The position numbers were made by a program, and so were the translations under genes. DNA of 32,047 nucleotides from Microcaldota archaeon. Its GTDB lineage: Archaea > Micrarchaeota > Micrarchaeia > Norongarragalinales > JAPLXB01. Shown piece by piece: positions 1-7,702 of the stretch (the stretch's first letter is position 1; the number at the start of each line of letters is the position of its first letter). The DNA lies in contig JAPLXB010000031.1 in the NCBI GenBank assembly GCA_026396285.1, positions 1 to 32,047 on the forward strand. Direction: 5' to 3'. The notes beneath the pieces are model-generated. The model was not told the DNA's origin and did no database searches. It was given only the letters and a program-made list of their open reading frames with translations.

Positions 1-1437
1 GTCGCCGTCCTTGAAAACCCTTGTCCCGATTCCGGTTCCTATTATGCATGGCTTTTTCATTTCCCTTGAAACGATGGCCGCGTGGCTCGTTATGCCCCCC
101 AAGTCGGTCACGAAAGCGGCTGCTTTTTGCATTGCCGGCACGAAGTCGGGCGTCGTGTTGCACGCAACCAGGATGTCGCCTTCCTTGACTTTTTCAAGGT
201 TTTTCGAATTCAAAAGGATTCTGCAATGCCCCGTGGCTTTTCCGCGGCACGCGACCACGCCCCTTACCTCGGCGACGGAACCGGTGACTCCGTAGAACGG
301 CTTTTTGTCGATTTTTTCCCCGGTTATCACGTGCTGGTTCCCGAAGCAGAAAATGGCGGTTCGCTCCGACCTTTTTTTGAGCGTTTCAACCCACTTTTCA
401 CGGTTTTTTCCGGACAGGATTTCCCTCATTTCGGGATAAACGCAGTAGTGCAACAGCGCCGCGCTGATTCCGGTGCGTTTCGCCGCTTCGCCAAGTATAC
501 TGAAGAAATGGTGGTTGGCTATGAGGACGCAGCGCTTGCGCAGATCAAGCATTTTGCCGAATTCCTCGACGATTTCGAGCATGAACCGCGCCTTTCTGGA
601 AAAACCGTGTTTTTTCAAAAGTTTCTTCTTCCTTTTCTGCTGCGCCGCACTCTCTTCTTTCAGCCTTTTCAGTTCCGCGGCGGGCCCGGTTCCTTCCTGG
701 AGCATTTTCCTCGCCTTTTCAGCAAAATAGTCCGCATCAAGGAAGAGCGCGCGGCCGTAGTTGTTCAATATCCAGAAATACTTCCGGGAATGCCTTTTCA
801 GCATCGCCTTCGCTTTGGCGTCCCTCGAAAAGTCGCGCACGCAGTTTTGCTGCAGGTATTTTGCGATGCCCAGGAGTTCCTTTTTTTCTTGGAAAATGAA
901 TGTTTCAAACTTGAAGGCGATTAGCGCGGGAAATTCCTTTTCAAGGGACTTGCCGGCCTCTTCTTCGAGCGCCGCCTTGAGCCACGATTCGGAGCCGATG
1001 GAAATGGCATCGGCTAAGTAGCCGATGGATGACTCGTTAACATAAGGAAAGTAAATCGACTCGTACGCTTCGAGGAGGCCTTTGTCGGAAAGGGCGGACA
1101 AATCCGTTCGCAAAAGTTTTTCGTGGCTTTTCTCGACTCCGAGCCGGTATTTTTCCCATCTTGAAACTGTTTTTTTCACAAAAGCCGGGTTCCTGAACCC
1201 TTTTTCAAGCATGAGATTGCGGAGGCGGTCCAAGTCATTCTCGGCCCAAAACCATTCGCCCTGGTCTTTTTCTAAAACAGTGACAGTGGCATTGAAACTG
1301 AAGCCCAGGTTCTTGCTCATCGGCGCTATTGGCGCGATATTCACCGGGTAAATGGTGTGCAGGACGGTCTGGAAGTCCTTTCTAATCCACTGGCGCGAAT
1401 AGCCAAGGCACTTTTTTACCAGCCCGTTCCCCTTCAT
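1..1437 (-). CDS. PEP-utilising enzyme mobile (phosphohistidine swivelling) domain protein, 3' end beyond window
   Basis: Hand translation of the minus strand from ATG at 1435-1437 is open for 479 codons to position 1. The C-terminal part reads ...GVVACRGKATGHCRILLNSKNLEKVKEGDILVACNTTPDFVPAMQKAAAFVTDLGGITSHAAIVSREMKKPCIIGTG, with the TDxGGxTSHAAIVSRE phosphohistidine motif. Starts 6 bp after the hydA stop. Absent from the ORF track, probably because it has no stop inside the window. Confidence 0.88.
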   Translation of the reverse strand, partial: MKGNGLVKKCLGYSRQWIRKDFQTVLHTIYPVNIAPIAPMSKNLGFSFNATVTVLEKDQGEWFWAENDLDRLRNLMLEKGFRNPAFVKKTVSRWEKYRLGVEKSHEKLLRTDLSALSDKGLLEAYESIYFPYVNESSIGYLADAISIGSESWLKAALEEEAGKSLEKEFPALIAFKFETFIFQEKKELLGIAKYLQQNCVRDFSRDAKAKAMLKRHSRKYFWILNNYGRALFLDADYFAEKARKMLQEGTGPAAELKRLKEESAAQQKRKKKLLKKHGFSRKARFMLEIVEEFGKMLDLRKRCVLIANHHFFSILGEAAKRTGISAALLHYCVYPEMREILSGKNREKWVETLKKRSERTAIFCFGNQHVITGEKIDKKPFYGVTGSVAEVRGVVACRGKATGHCRILLNSKNLEKVKEGDILVACNTTPDFVPAMQKAAAFVTDLGGITSHAAIVSREMKKPCIIGTGIGTRVFKDGD

Positions 1438-1443
1438 TTCCGG

Positions 1444-2784
1444 TCACAGCCCGTGCCGCGGCGTTGGTGTCGGCTTTCTTTTGATTTCCAGTTCCAAGAA
1501 GTGCGTGGCGCACGAGATGCATGGGTCGTAGGAGCGGATGAGTTTCTCGCACTCCAACGCGATTTTTTCATCGGGCTGGCCGGCCAGCGGCGGCAAATAA
1601 GCCTTCAGGTCTTCCTCGATGTTGTGCAGGTTCTGGGCAGTGGGCGTCATTATGTCCGCGTCCACCACTCGGCCCTGGCGGTCCAGCGCATACTGGTGGT
1701 AGAGCGTGCCGCGCGACACTTCCGTCACGCCGACACCGGTGCCTGCGCGCGGCCTCGCCTCAACAGGCGCCTCCTGCTTCGGCGAATGGTTTTCCATCAA
1801 GTCAATCATCTGGTCGAACACCTGCACCAATTCTATCGCCTGTGCGTAGTTTATGTGGAACGGGTTGCTGGACGGGAACTTTATCGGGCCTTCTGCCACG
1901 CACCTTTTCGCGTCGTCGCCCAGGCGGTCCTGGTTCAAGTTGATCCTCGCCAGCGAGCCCACCATGTAAGGCTTGCCCGCGAAGGACGCGAACTTGGCGC
2001 TGGAATAGGGCTTGACGGCTTCTTCGGCGTGTTTCTTGAAGTCCTTTTTCTCAACTGCGGGACCGGCGGTTGACGCGATGGCGCCGTCGAGGAGCGCAAA
2101 GCGCTTTCCCCGGAGCGCCACGTATTCGGTTGCGCGCTCGAAGCGCGGGTAATTCACTTTGCTGAAGAGGCGCGCGACTTCCACTGCCCGCGGCTTCAGG
2201 GATTTTGCTTCGACGAGGATGTCGTTCCATTCGTCCCGCGACGGGGTTTTCGTGAACCCGCCGACCACCGGGCGCATCGGATGGACCTCTCTTCCGCCGG
2301 CGATTGTGACGATTTTGTTGCCGAATTTCTTCAACTCAATCGCCCGCTTGACTGCTTCGGGGTGTTTTTTCGCCATTTCAATCGCGTTGTCAAAACCCAG
2401 GTAGTCCGGGAGCGCGAGGAAGTGCAGGTGGAGCGAGTGGTTTTGGATGAACATGCCGATTTGAATCAGTTCGCGCAGGAGCATCGTCTGTTCGCTGGGC
2501 TGGATGCCGAGCGCGTCCTCTATTGCCGCGAGCGCGGTGTTCAGGTGGCCCGGGCCGCAGGTGCCGCAAATCCTTTCAGTGACTTCCGGGATCTGGTCAA
2601 AGCGCCTGCCCTTGATTATTGACTCGAAGTACCGCGCGCCTTCCACGACTTCCAAGCGCACGTCCTTCACCTGCTTCCCGTCCATAACTACCGCGAGGCG
2701 CGCGTTGCCCTCGATTTTCGTGAGCGCCTCTATGCTGATTGCCTTTTTTGTGCGAATCGTTTTTTCAGCCATTTCCAACACCAA
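1444..2784 (-). CDS. hydA: [NiFe] hydrogenase large (alpha) subunit, group 3b/sulfhydrogenase-like
   Basis: N-terminal RICGTCGPGH and C-terminal DPCISCATH nickel-ligand motifs; gene order with hydD, hydG and hydB. Start may be the internal ATG at 2772 (MAEKT). Confidence 0.93.
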   Translation of the reverse strand: MVLEMAEKTIRTKKAISIEALTKIEGNARLAVVMDGKQVKDVRLEVVEGARYFESIIKGRRFDQIPEVTERICGTCGPGHLNTALAAIEDALGIQPSEQTMLLRELIQIGMFIQNHSLHLHFLALPDYLGFDNAIEMAKKHPEAVKRAIELKKFGNKIVTIAGGREVHPMRPVVGGFTKTPSRDEWNDILVEAKSLKPRAVEVARLFSKVNYPRFERATEYVALRGKRFALLDGAIASTAGPAVEKKDFKKHAEEAVKPYSSAKFASFAGKPYMVGSLARINLNQDRLGDDAKRCVAEGPIKFPSSNPFHINYAQAIELVQVFDQMIDLMENHSPKQEAPVEARPRAGTGVGVTEVSRGTLYHQYALDRQGRVVDADIMTPTAQNLHNIEEDLKAYLPPLAGQPDEKIALECEKLIRSYDPCISCATHFLELEIKRKPTPTPRHGL

Positions 2785-2817
2785 GCCATCAAACGCGGTT
2801 CATTTCTTTTCCGGTCA

Positions 2818-3069
2818 TTACGATGCACCTTCGGAAACCCCGCCCTTCAGGGTGGGCGAGGAGAAGGTCGCTTTTGCCTTCTTTCTTACATAAAAATAAG
2901 CCAGGGCACTTGTCACCCAAGAAATTATCAATCCGACTCCAACCCCGCGAATATATGCAGAATCTATGAGATGCCCCACTAAAAAGAATATTATGCTTAG
3001 AATTAACTCGAATAGCATGAGCGTTAGTATGAGCGTCGCATATGTTCTTATTTTATCCATATTTTTCAC
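2818..3069 (-). CDS. small hydrophobic membrane protein (83 aa) inside the AT-rich insert
   Basis: ORF with two predicted hydrophobic segments. Its C-terminus (SSPTLKGGVSEGAS) is encoded by the palindrome at 2839-2856. Confidence 0.5.
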   Translation of the reverse strand: MKNMDKIRTYATLILTLMLFELILSIIFFLVGHLIDSAYIRGVGVGLIISWVTSALAYFYVRKKAKATFSSPTLKGGVSEGAS

Positions 3070-3115
3070 CTTTTACACATGATGTTCTGAAATGCCCCGC
3101 TCTTTAGGGCGGGGT
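2838..3115. mobile_element. palindrome-bounded AT-rich insert (MITE/PATE-like candidate) between hydD and hydA
   Basis: Left palindrome CCCGCCC-TTCA-GGGTGGG (2839-2856) and right palindrome CCCCGCTC-TTTA-GGGCGGGG (3095-3114) bracket an AT-rich segment in a GC-rich operon. The ends resemble IS200/IS605-type subterminal hairpins. No transposase is present. Confidence 0.45.
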
Positions 3116-3133
3116 TCTTTATTTCTTTCCCAG

Positions 3134-3916
3134 TCATTTCTTTTTCAGCAGTTCGTCCAAGCCCTTGAACACCTGGCTCATTCCGGCGTATTTCCTCACC
3201 AGTTGCCTCGTGTCCTCGTCAGGGACGCCTATGCCGCGCATCAGCGCAATCCATGCCGGGAGGTTTGCTTCCGCGAAAGGCCCGCGGCACCCGTGGCAGT
3301 AGAAGCCGTTGTTCACGCACACGGAATCGCACCCGCCCTGGGTGATGGGGCCGAGGCACGGTTTCTTGGAGTGGAAGAAGCACTGGTTCTCGTTTTTCTT
3401 GCATTCGGAGCACACGGCGAACGCCTTCTGCGGCGGCGTTTTGCCGTGGACGAGCTGGGAAAGCGCCTGCACGAACTCTTTTTTGATTATGGGACAGCCG
3501 GGGATGCTGTAATCCACTTTCACGAAGTCGCCCAGCGGCGCGGGCGGAATTGATTTCATGAGCTTGCTGCTGTTGCCGTAGACTTTTTTCTCGGCTTCGC
3601 CTGCGTCGAGGAAGTTTTTCATCGTCTGGACGCCTCCGTTGGTGGCGCAAGTGCCCAACGCGACTAAGCACTTTGACTGCTCGCGCACTTTCTTCAACTC
3701 CGCTATCTCTTCCCCGCGGACCACCGAGCCTTCGACGAATGCCACATCATAGGGGCCGCCTAAATTCTTTTCCTTCACGAGCCTGAAGAACCGGATGTCC
3801 GCCGCGTCCGCGACAGCCAACAATTCTTCTTCTAGGTCGAGGAGTTCCCACTGGCACCCCACGCAGCACGTGAGGCCGAATATTCCGACGCGCAGTTTTT
3901 GTTTCCCGCCAGCCAT
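3134..3916 (-). CDS. hydD: [NiFe] hydrogenase small (delta) subunit
   Basis: GLTCCVGCQWELLDLEEE N-terminus, GTCATNGG, IPGCPIIKKEF, and cysteine motifs for Fe-S clusters; neighbours hydA. Confidence 0.92.
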   Translation of the reverse strand: MAGGKQKLRVGIFGLTCCVGCQWELLDLEEELLAVADAADIRFFRLVKEKNLGGPYDVAFVEGSVVRGEEIAELKKVREQSKCLVALGTCATNGGVQTMKNFLDAGEAEKKVYGNSSKLMKSIPPAPLGDFVKVDYSIPGCPIIKKEFVQALSQLVHGKTPPQKAFAVCSECKKNENQCFFHSKKPCLGPITQGGCDSVCVNNGFYCHGCRGPFAEANLPAWIALMRGIGVPDEDTRQLVRKYAGMSQVFKGLDELLKKK

Positions 3917-3987
3917 TCCAAGCCCCTCTCCGGCCCTTTCATGAGTCCCTTTTCCAATTCTTTTTCAAGCCATTTTTCCAGTTTTTT

Positions 3988-4854
3988 TCAGTCCTTGAGT
4001 TTCACGGCCTCGAAATCCGCCATCACCGACCCGTTGCGGCACACGTACTTGTGGTTGACCATGCAGTGGCCGCATTTGCCTTTTCCGCAGTGCATCATGC
4101 GCTCGACTGAAACGAATATGTTCCCTTCGCTGAAACCCGTTTTCTCAAGCTGTTCTGCGGCGTAGTGCATCATGGCCGGGGGGCCGCACATCGCCGCGAC
4201 CGCGTTTTCGGCGCTCACGCGCTTTTCGTCAATGTACTGCGTCACGACGCCCACGCACCCTTTCCATCCGGTGCAGGTCTTGTCAATGGTCTTCAGCACC
4301 TCGCATTTCTTTTCCCACGCCGCCAACTCCTTTTTGAACACGAAGTCATCGGGGGACCGCGCGCCGTAGAACAACTGTATGCGCCCGTATTTGTGGCGCT
4401 CGTCAAGCAGCTGCTTGAGGAGGGAGCGCATGGGCGCGATGCCGATTCCGCCCGCGACGAGGACTATGTTTTTCCCGGACCATTCCTTTACCGGGTAGCC
4501 TGTGCCGAAGGGGCCGCGGACTCCCACGAAACCGCCTTTTTTCAGTTCATGGACCGCTTTAGAGACTGCCCCGGCTTTCTTGACGCTTATGTCGAACGTT
4601 TCGCGCTGGTCAGGCGGGGAGGAGATTGATATCGCGGCCTCGCCGACGCCGAAGACCGAGACCTCGACGAACTGGCCAGGCTCGAACGAGAACGCCTGCT
4701 GCCGCGGGTCCTGGAACGCGAGGGACAGCGTCTTCACTCCCGGCGCCTCGTCCACCGTCTTCTTCACGACCGCGGTCTTGGGCAGGTACCAGTTTCCGTC
4801 GCCCAAAACGGTTTTTTCAGCCATTTTTTCCAACCCTTTTTCCAAAACATTCAA
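3988..4854 (-). CDS. hydG: hydrogenase gamma subunit, FAD/NAD(P)-binding oxidoreductase
   Basis: FNR-like fold motifs (FEPGQFVEVSVFG, GGIGIAPMRSLL) and C-terminal [2Fe-2S] site CGKGKCGHCMVNHKYVC. Confidence 0.92.
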   Translation of the reverse strand: MNVLEKGLEKMAEKTVLGDGNWYLPKTAVVKKTVDEAPGVKTLSLAFQDPRQQAFSFEPGQFVEVSVFGVGEAAISISSPPDQRETFDISVKKAGAVSKAVHELKKGGFVGVRGPFGTGYPVKEWSGKNIVLVAGGIGIAPMRSLLKQLLDERHKYGRIQLFYGARSPDDFVFKKELAAWEKKCEVLKTIDKTCTGWKGCVGVVTQYIDEKRVSAENAVAAMCGPPAMMHYAAEQLEKTGFSEGNIFVSVERMMHCGKGKCGHCMVNHKYVCRNGSVMADFEAVKLKD

Positions 4855-4855
4855 C

Positions 4856-5890
4856 TTAATCAGCCGGTTTTTTCCCTGCCGCGTTTTTCTTGGCGTTGTT
4901 TTTCCTTATGCCTGCCCTTATCGCGGCGTCGACCATCGCGACTTTGGTGAGGCACTCCCTCGAGCAGCGGCCGCAGCCAGTGCAGCTGATTAAGCCGTAT
5001 TGTCTTGTCGTGTAATCGAACTTGTGGAGCGTGCGGAAGCGGGCCCGCGCTGCCTCGTCCTTCCTGAAAACGTATCCTCCTGCGACGCGCGTGAAGTCGT
5101 CGGTCGTGCACGACGCCCAGACGCGGTAGCGCGCGCCGCTCTTGCCGTCCAGCGCCGGTTCGTCCACGATGTCAAAGCACGTGCACGTTGGGCACACTGT
5201 GGTGCAGGCGCCGCAGTCAAGGCACTTGTCGCCCAGTTCCTTCCACAGCGGGTCGTCTTCGGGGAGTTCGCGGACTGCGCCGCGGTCGAAGTTCACCGGG
5301 CAGTCAATGGGCTCCGGCTTCTCTTTCGTTGGCTCCAGGAGCCGCCTTGCCGTGGCCGCGAGCTTTTCCCCTTTTGCAGTCTTCGACTCGACAAGAAAAT
5401 GTTTCCCGGCGTCCCACAGGATGAGGTCCGCGCCTTCTGCAAAAGTGTTTCCCAGCATGTCGCAGTAGAAGTGCTCGCCTTTTTTCGCGGAATAGATGCC
5501 GACGACCGTGATTTTTTTCCTCCGCGCAGCGTAGTAGGGGTCGCGCGCGCCGTATTCGAGGAAAAACCGGTCAGTGACTTCCACTGCCTTGACGTCGCAT
5601 GGCCTCATGCCGAAAACCACGAGCTCCTCTTCCGGCGGCGCCGCAGGAGTGATTTCAACGCCTTTCGCGGTGACCTTGTACCCGTAGAGGAGTTCGCGGG
5701 GCGGGAAAAAGAATTTCTTCGCCGAATACTCCGGCAGGCCCGAGAGGTCGAGTTCGGTTTCGTCGGAAATCAATTCAAACGACCTGACGCCGTTGCGCTT
5801 CACTGGCGCGGCCACGGCGTGCCTGGCGCGCAGTGTTCCGAGGAATTCCATGAGCCTGGTTTTTTTCAGCGAATGCATGCAAACAAGCAC
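4856..5890 (-). CDS. hydB: hydrogenase beta subunit, 4Fe-4S dicluster protein
   Basis: Two ferredoxin-type clusters: CLDCGACTTVCPTCTCFD and CTGCGRCSRECL. First gene of the hydBGDA order. Confidence 0.9.
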   Translation of the reverse strand: MLVCMHSLKKTRLMEFLGTLRARHAVAAPVKRNGVRSFELISDETELDLSGLPEYSAKKFFFPPRELLYGYKVTAKGVEITPAAPPEEELVVFGMRPCDVKAVEVTDRFFLEYGARDPYYAARRKKITVVGIYSAKKGEHFYCDMLGNTFAEGADLILWDAGKHFLVESKTAKGEKLAATARRLLEPTKEKPEPIDCPVNFDRGAVRELPEDDPLWKELGDKCLDCGACTTVCPTCTCFDIVDEPALDGKSGARYRVWASCTTDDFTRVAGGYVFRKDEAARARFRTLHKFDYTTRQYGLISCTGCGRCSRECLTKVAMVDAAIRAGIRKNNAKKNAAGKKPAD

Positions 5891-5944
5891 TCCACGAACC
5901 TGTTTTAACCAGCGCGTTTTTGCCGTCCGCCTTTTTTGGCTTTT

Positions 5945-7300
5945 TCACCTGCGCGCCAGCGCCACTATGCGGGCGGCTTCGGCCGCGGTGACGAGTTTCT
6001 CTTCGCCGGTTTCAAGGTTGCGCAGGTTTATTTTCCCCGCTTTCAGCTCCTTTTCCCCGACCACGGCCGCAAAAGGGATTCCTTGCTTGGCGGCGTATTC
6101 CATGTTTTTCCCCACGCTGCGCCCCATCAGGTCAATCGCCGCAGCCACGCCCTCGCGGCGCAGTTCCTGGAGCGCCGGCAGGCACTCGGCCGGGTTGTTC
6201 ACCGGCACCATGAAAACCTTGCATACGCCGCCTGCAACCCCTTCCGGCGCAGGGGCCCGCGCCTGCTTCAATGCCTCGGCGACCACGTCCACGCCGAAGC
6301 TTATCCCGACTGCCGGCAGGCGCCGGCCTGAAAACAAGCCGATGAGTTCATCATATCTCCCCCCGGCCGCAACCGACGACGTTATCCCGCCGCCCGCTAG
6401 GAAGACTTCGAAAACCGTTCCCGTGTAATAGTTGAGTCCGCGCGCGAGGCTCGGCGAGAAAACCACGCGGTCGGCGGCGCCGAGGGCCGTGCAGTATCCA
6501 AGGACTTCCTCAAGCTCCTTCAACCCCTTCCTTCCCTCGCGGCTGTCCGCAACCGACCCGGCCATGCGCGCGAGTTTTTCGCCGTTTGAAACACCTTCGT
6601 CCACGCTGAGCGCCGCCAAAAGCTTTTTCGCGACCGGAATCGGCAGCCCCCGCTCCTCAATCAGCTCCTTTTCAACGCCGTTTTCCCCGATTTTTTCAAG
6701 CTTGTCTATTGAAAGCATTGCCGCCAGGCGCTTTTCCCTTTCCACGCCGCAGCACTCCAGCACGCCGTCCAGTATTTTCCTGTTGCTCACGCGCACGACC
6801 GCGTTGAGGCCAAGGCTCTGGAAAACGCCGCACGCGAGCGCAACCATTTCCGCGTCAGCCAACCCGTTTTCCGCGCCCACCGTGTCCGCGTCCGCCTGCC
6901 AGAACTCCCTGTACCTCCCGAGTTTCACCGGCCCGTCGCGCCACACCGCGCCTATCTGAAAACGCTTGAACGGCAACGGAACCCTCGGGTTCGCGGCCAG
7001 GAACCTGCACAAAGGCACGGTGAGGTCGAACCTGAGGCCGAGCCTGCGGTTCCCCAAGTCGGTGAGCGAATAGGTTTCCTTGATTATTTCCTCGCCGCCC
7101 GCGTACTTTGAGGAAAGGATTTCCCAGTTCTCTAGCGCGGGGGTGTCAAGCGGCTCGAAGCCGTAGCGCTCGAACTCGGCGCGCACCGCGTCCACTATCC
7201 TCTGGCGGAGCGCGGCCTCTGCCGGCGGGTAGTCGCGCATGCCGCGCGGGGGCTGGAGCAGCTCGCCGGAGAACTTCCTTGCTTCCTGTGCTTCCGCCAT
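5945..7300 (-). CDS. hisS: histidyl-tRNA synthetase
   Basis: Class II aaRS motifs RGMRDYPP, LRFDLTVPLCRFLA, FQIGAVWRDGPVKLGRYREFWQADADTVG, SLARGLNYYTGTVFE, GGRYDELIGLF. Adjacent to tRNA-His. Confidence 0.96.
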   Translation of the reverse strand: MAEAQEARKFSGELLQPPRGMRDYPPAEAALRQRIVDAVRAEFERYGFEPLDTPALENWEILSSKYAGGEEIIKETYSLTDLGNRRLGLRFDLTVPLCRFLAANPRVPLPFKRFQIGAVWRDGPVKLGRYREFWQADADTVGAENGLADAEMVALACGVFQSLGLNAVVRVSNRKILDGVLECCGVEREKRLAAMLSIDKLEKIGENGVEKELIEERGLPIPVAKKLLAALSVDEGVSNGEKLARMAGSVADSREGRKGLKELEEVLGYCTALGAADRVVFSPSLARGLNYYTGTVFEVFLAGGGITSSVAAGGRYDELIGLFSGRRLPAVGISFGVDVVAEALKQARAPAPEGVAGGVCKVFMVPVNNPAECLPALQELRREGVAAAIDLMGRSVGKNMEYAAKQGIPFAAVVGEKELKAGKINLRNLETGEEKLVTAAEAARIVALARR

Positions 7301-7316
7301 GTCGCTTACCTCTGCG

Positions 7317-7368
7317 CCGGGCGCGAGCCCGGACTGCCGTACCGGCGAAGGCCGTTGCCTTCGCCCGG
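7317..7368 (-). promoter_or_regulatory. two GC-rich hairpins between tRNA-His and hisS
   Basis: Perfect 9-bp hairpin GGCGAAGGC-CGTT-GCCTTCGCC (7344-7365), extendable past one bulge, and perfect 6-bp hairpin CCGGGC-GCGA-GCCCGG (7317-7332). Confidence 0.5.
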
Positions 7369-7376
7369 CACCGTAG

Positions 7377-7503
7377 GGCGATAGCGGAGACTCGAACTCC
7401 GGTCGCAGGCTTTCAGCCGAAGGACCGCTGCACCGGCGGTGCCCGGGGCATCGCCAGCCCTTCGTCCACAGGCCTGAGTCCTGACCACTAGACGACTATC
7501 GCC
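7377..7503 (-). tRNA. tRNA-His(GTG) with one intron
   Basis: Acceptor GCGATAG/CTATCGC plus encoded G-1 (7503) opposite C73 (7377), the tRNA-His identity pair. D arm GTCTAGTGGTCAGGAC, anticodon stem CAGGC/GCCTG, anticodon GTG at 7467-7469, T arm CGGAG-TTCGAGT-CTCCG. Intron 7412-7465. Confidence 0.95.
7412..7465 (-). other. 54-nt tRNA-His intron at canonical position 37/38
   Basis: BHB reading: anticodon stem, central helix CUGU/GCUG (one U-U mismatch), bulges GG^A and AA^A, inner helix CGAAGG/CCUUCG. Confidence 0.88.
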
Positions 7504-7702
7504 GTCGGAAAACACAGACTTGACAGTAGGGGCGTTTAAAATCCGTCTGACGGGGTTTAGGGAGCTTGCGCTGGGCAGAAACAGGGTTTTGTCAGTGAAG
7601 AACTTCGCCCTTCATCGTCATCTCCGGAGGGATTGGCGCGCCCGCGTATAAAAAAGGTTTGTTTGCCAGGGCTTCGGGCCGGTTACGGCGCTTGCAATCG
7701 CG

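Noticed and set aside
82-924. 280-aa plus-strand ORF and other plus-strand ORFs over 1-1350
   Set aside because: Antisense to the minus-strand PEP-mobile-domain gene, which carries a clear motif; typical spurious ORFs of GC-rich DNA.
5000-5908. 302-aa plus-strand ORF
   Set aside because: Antisense to hydB; no recognisable domain.
7590-7630. Box C/D guide RNA (GATGACGATGA ... CTGA)
   Set aside because: Only one loosely C-like and one D-like box with no convincing C'/D' pair or terminal stem; kept only as a weak small-RNA candidate.
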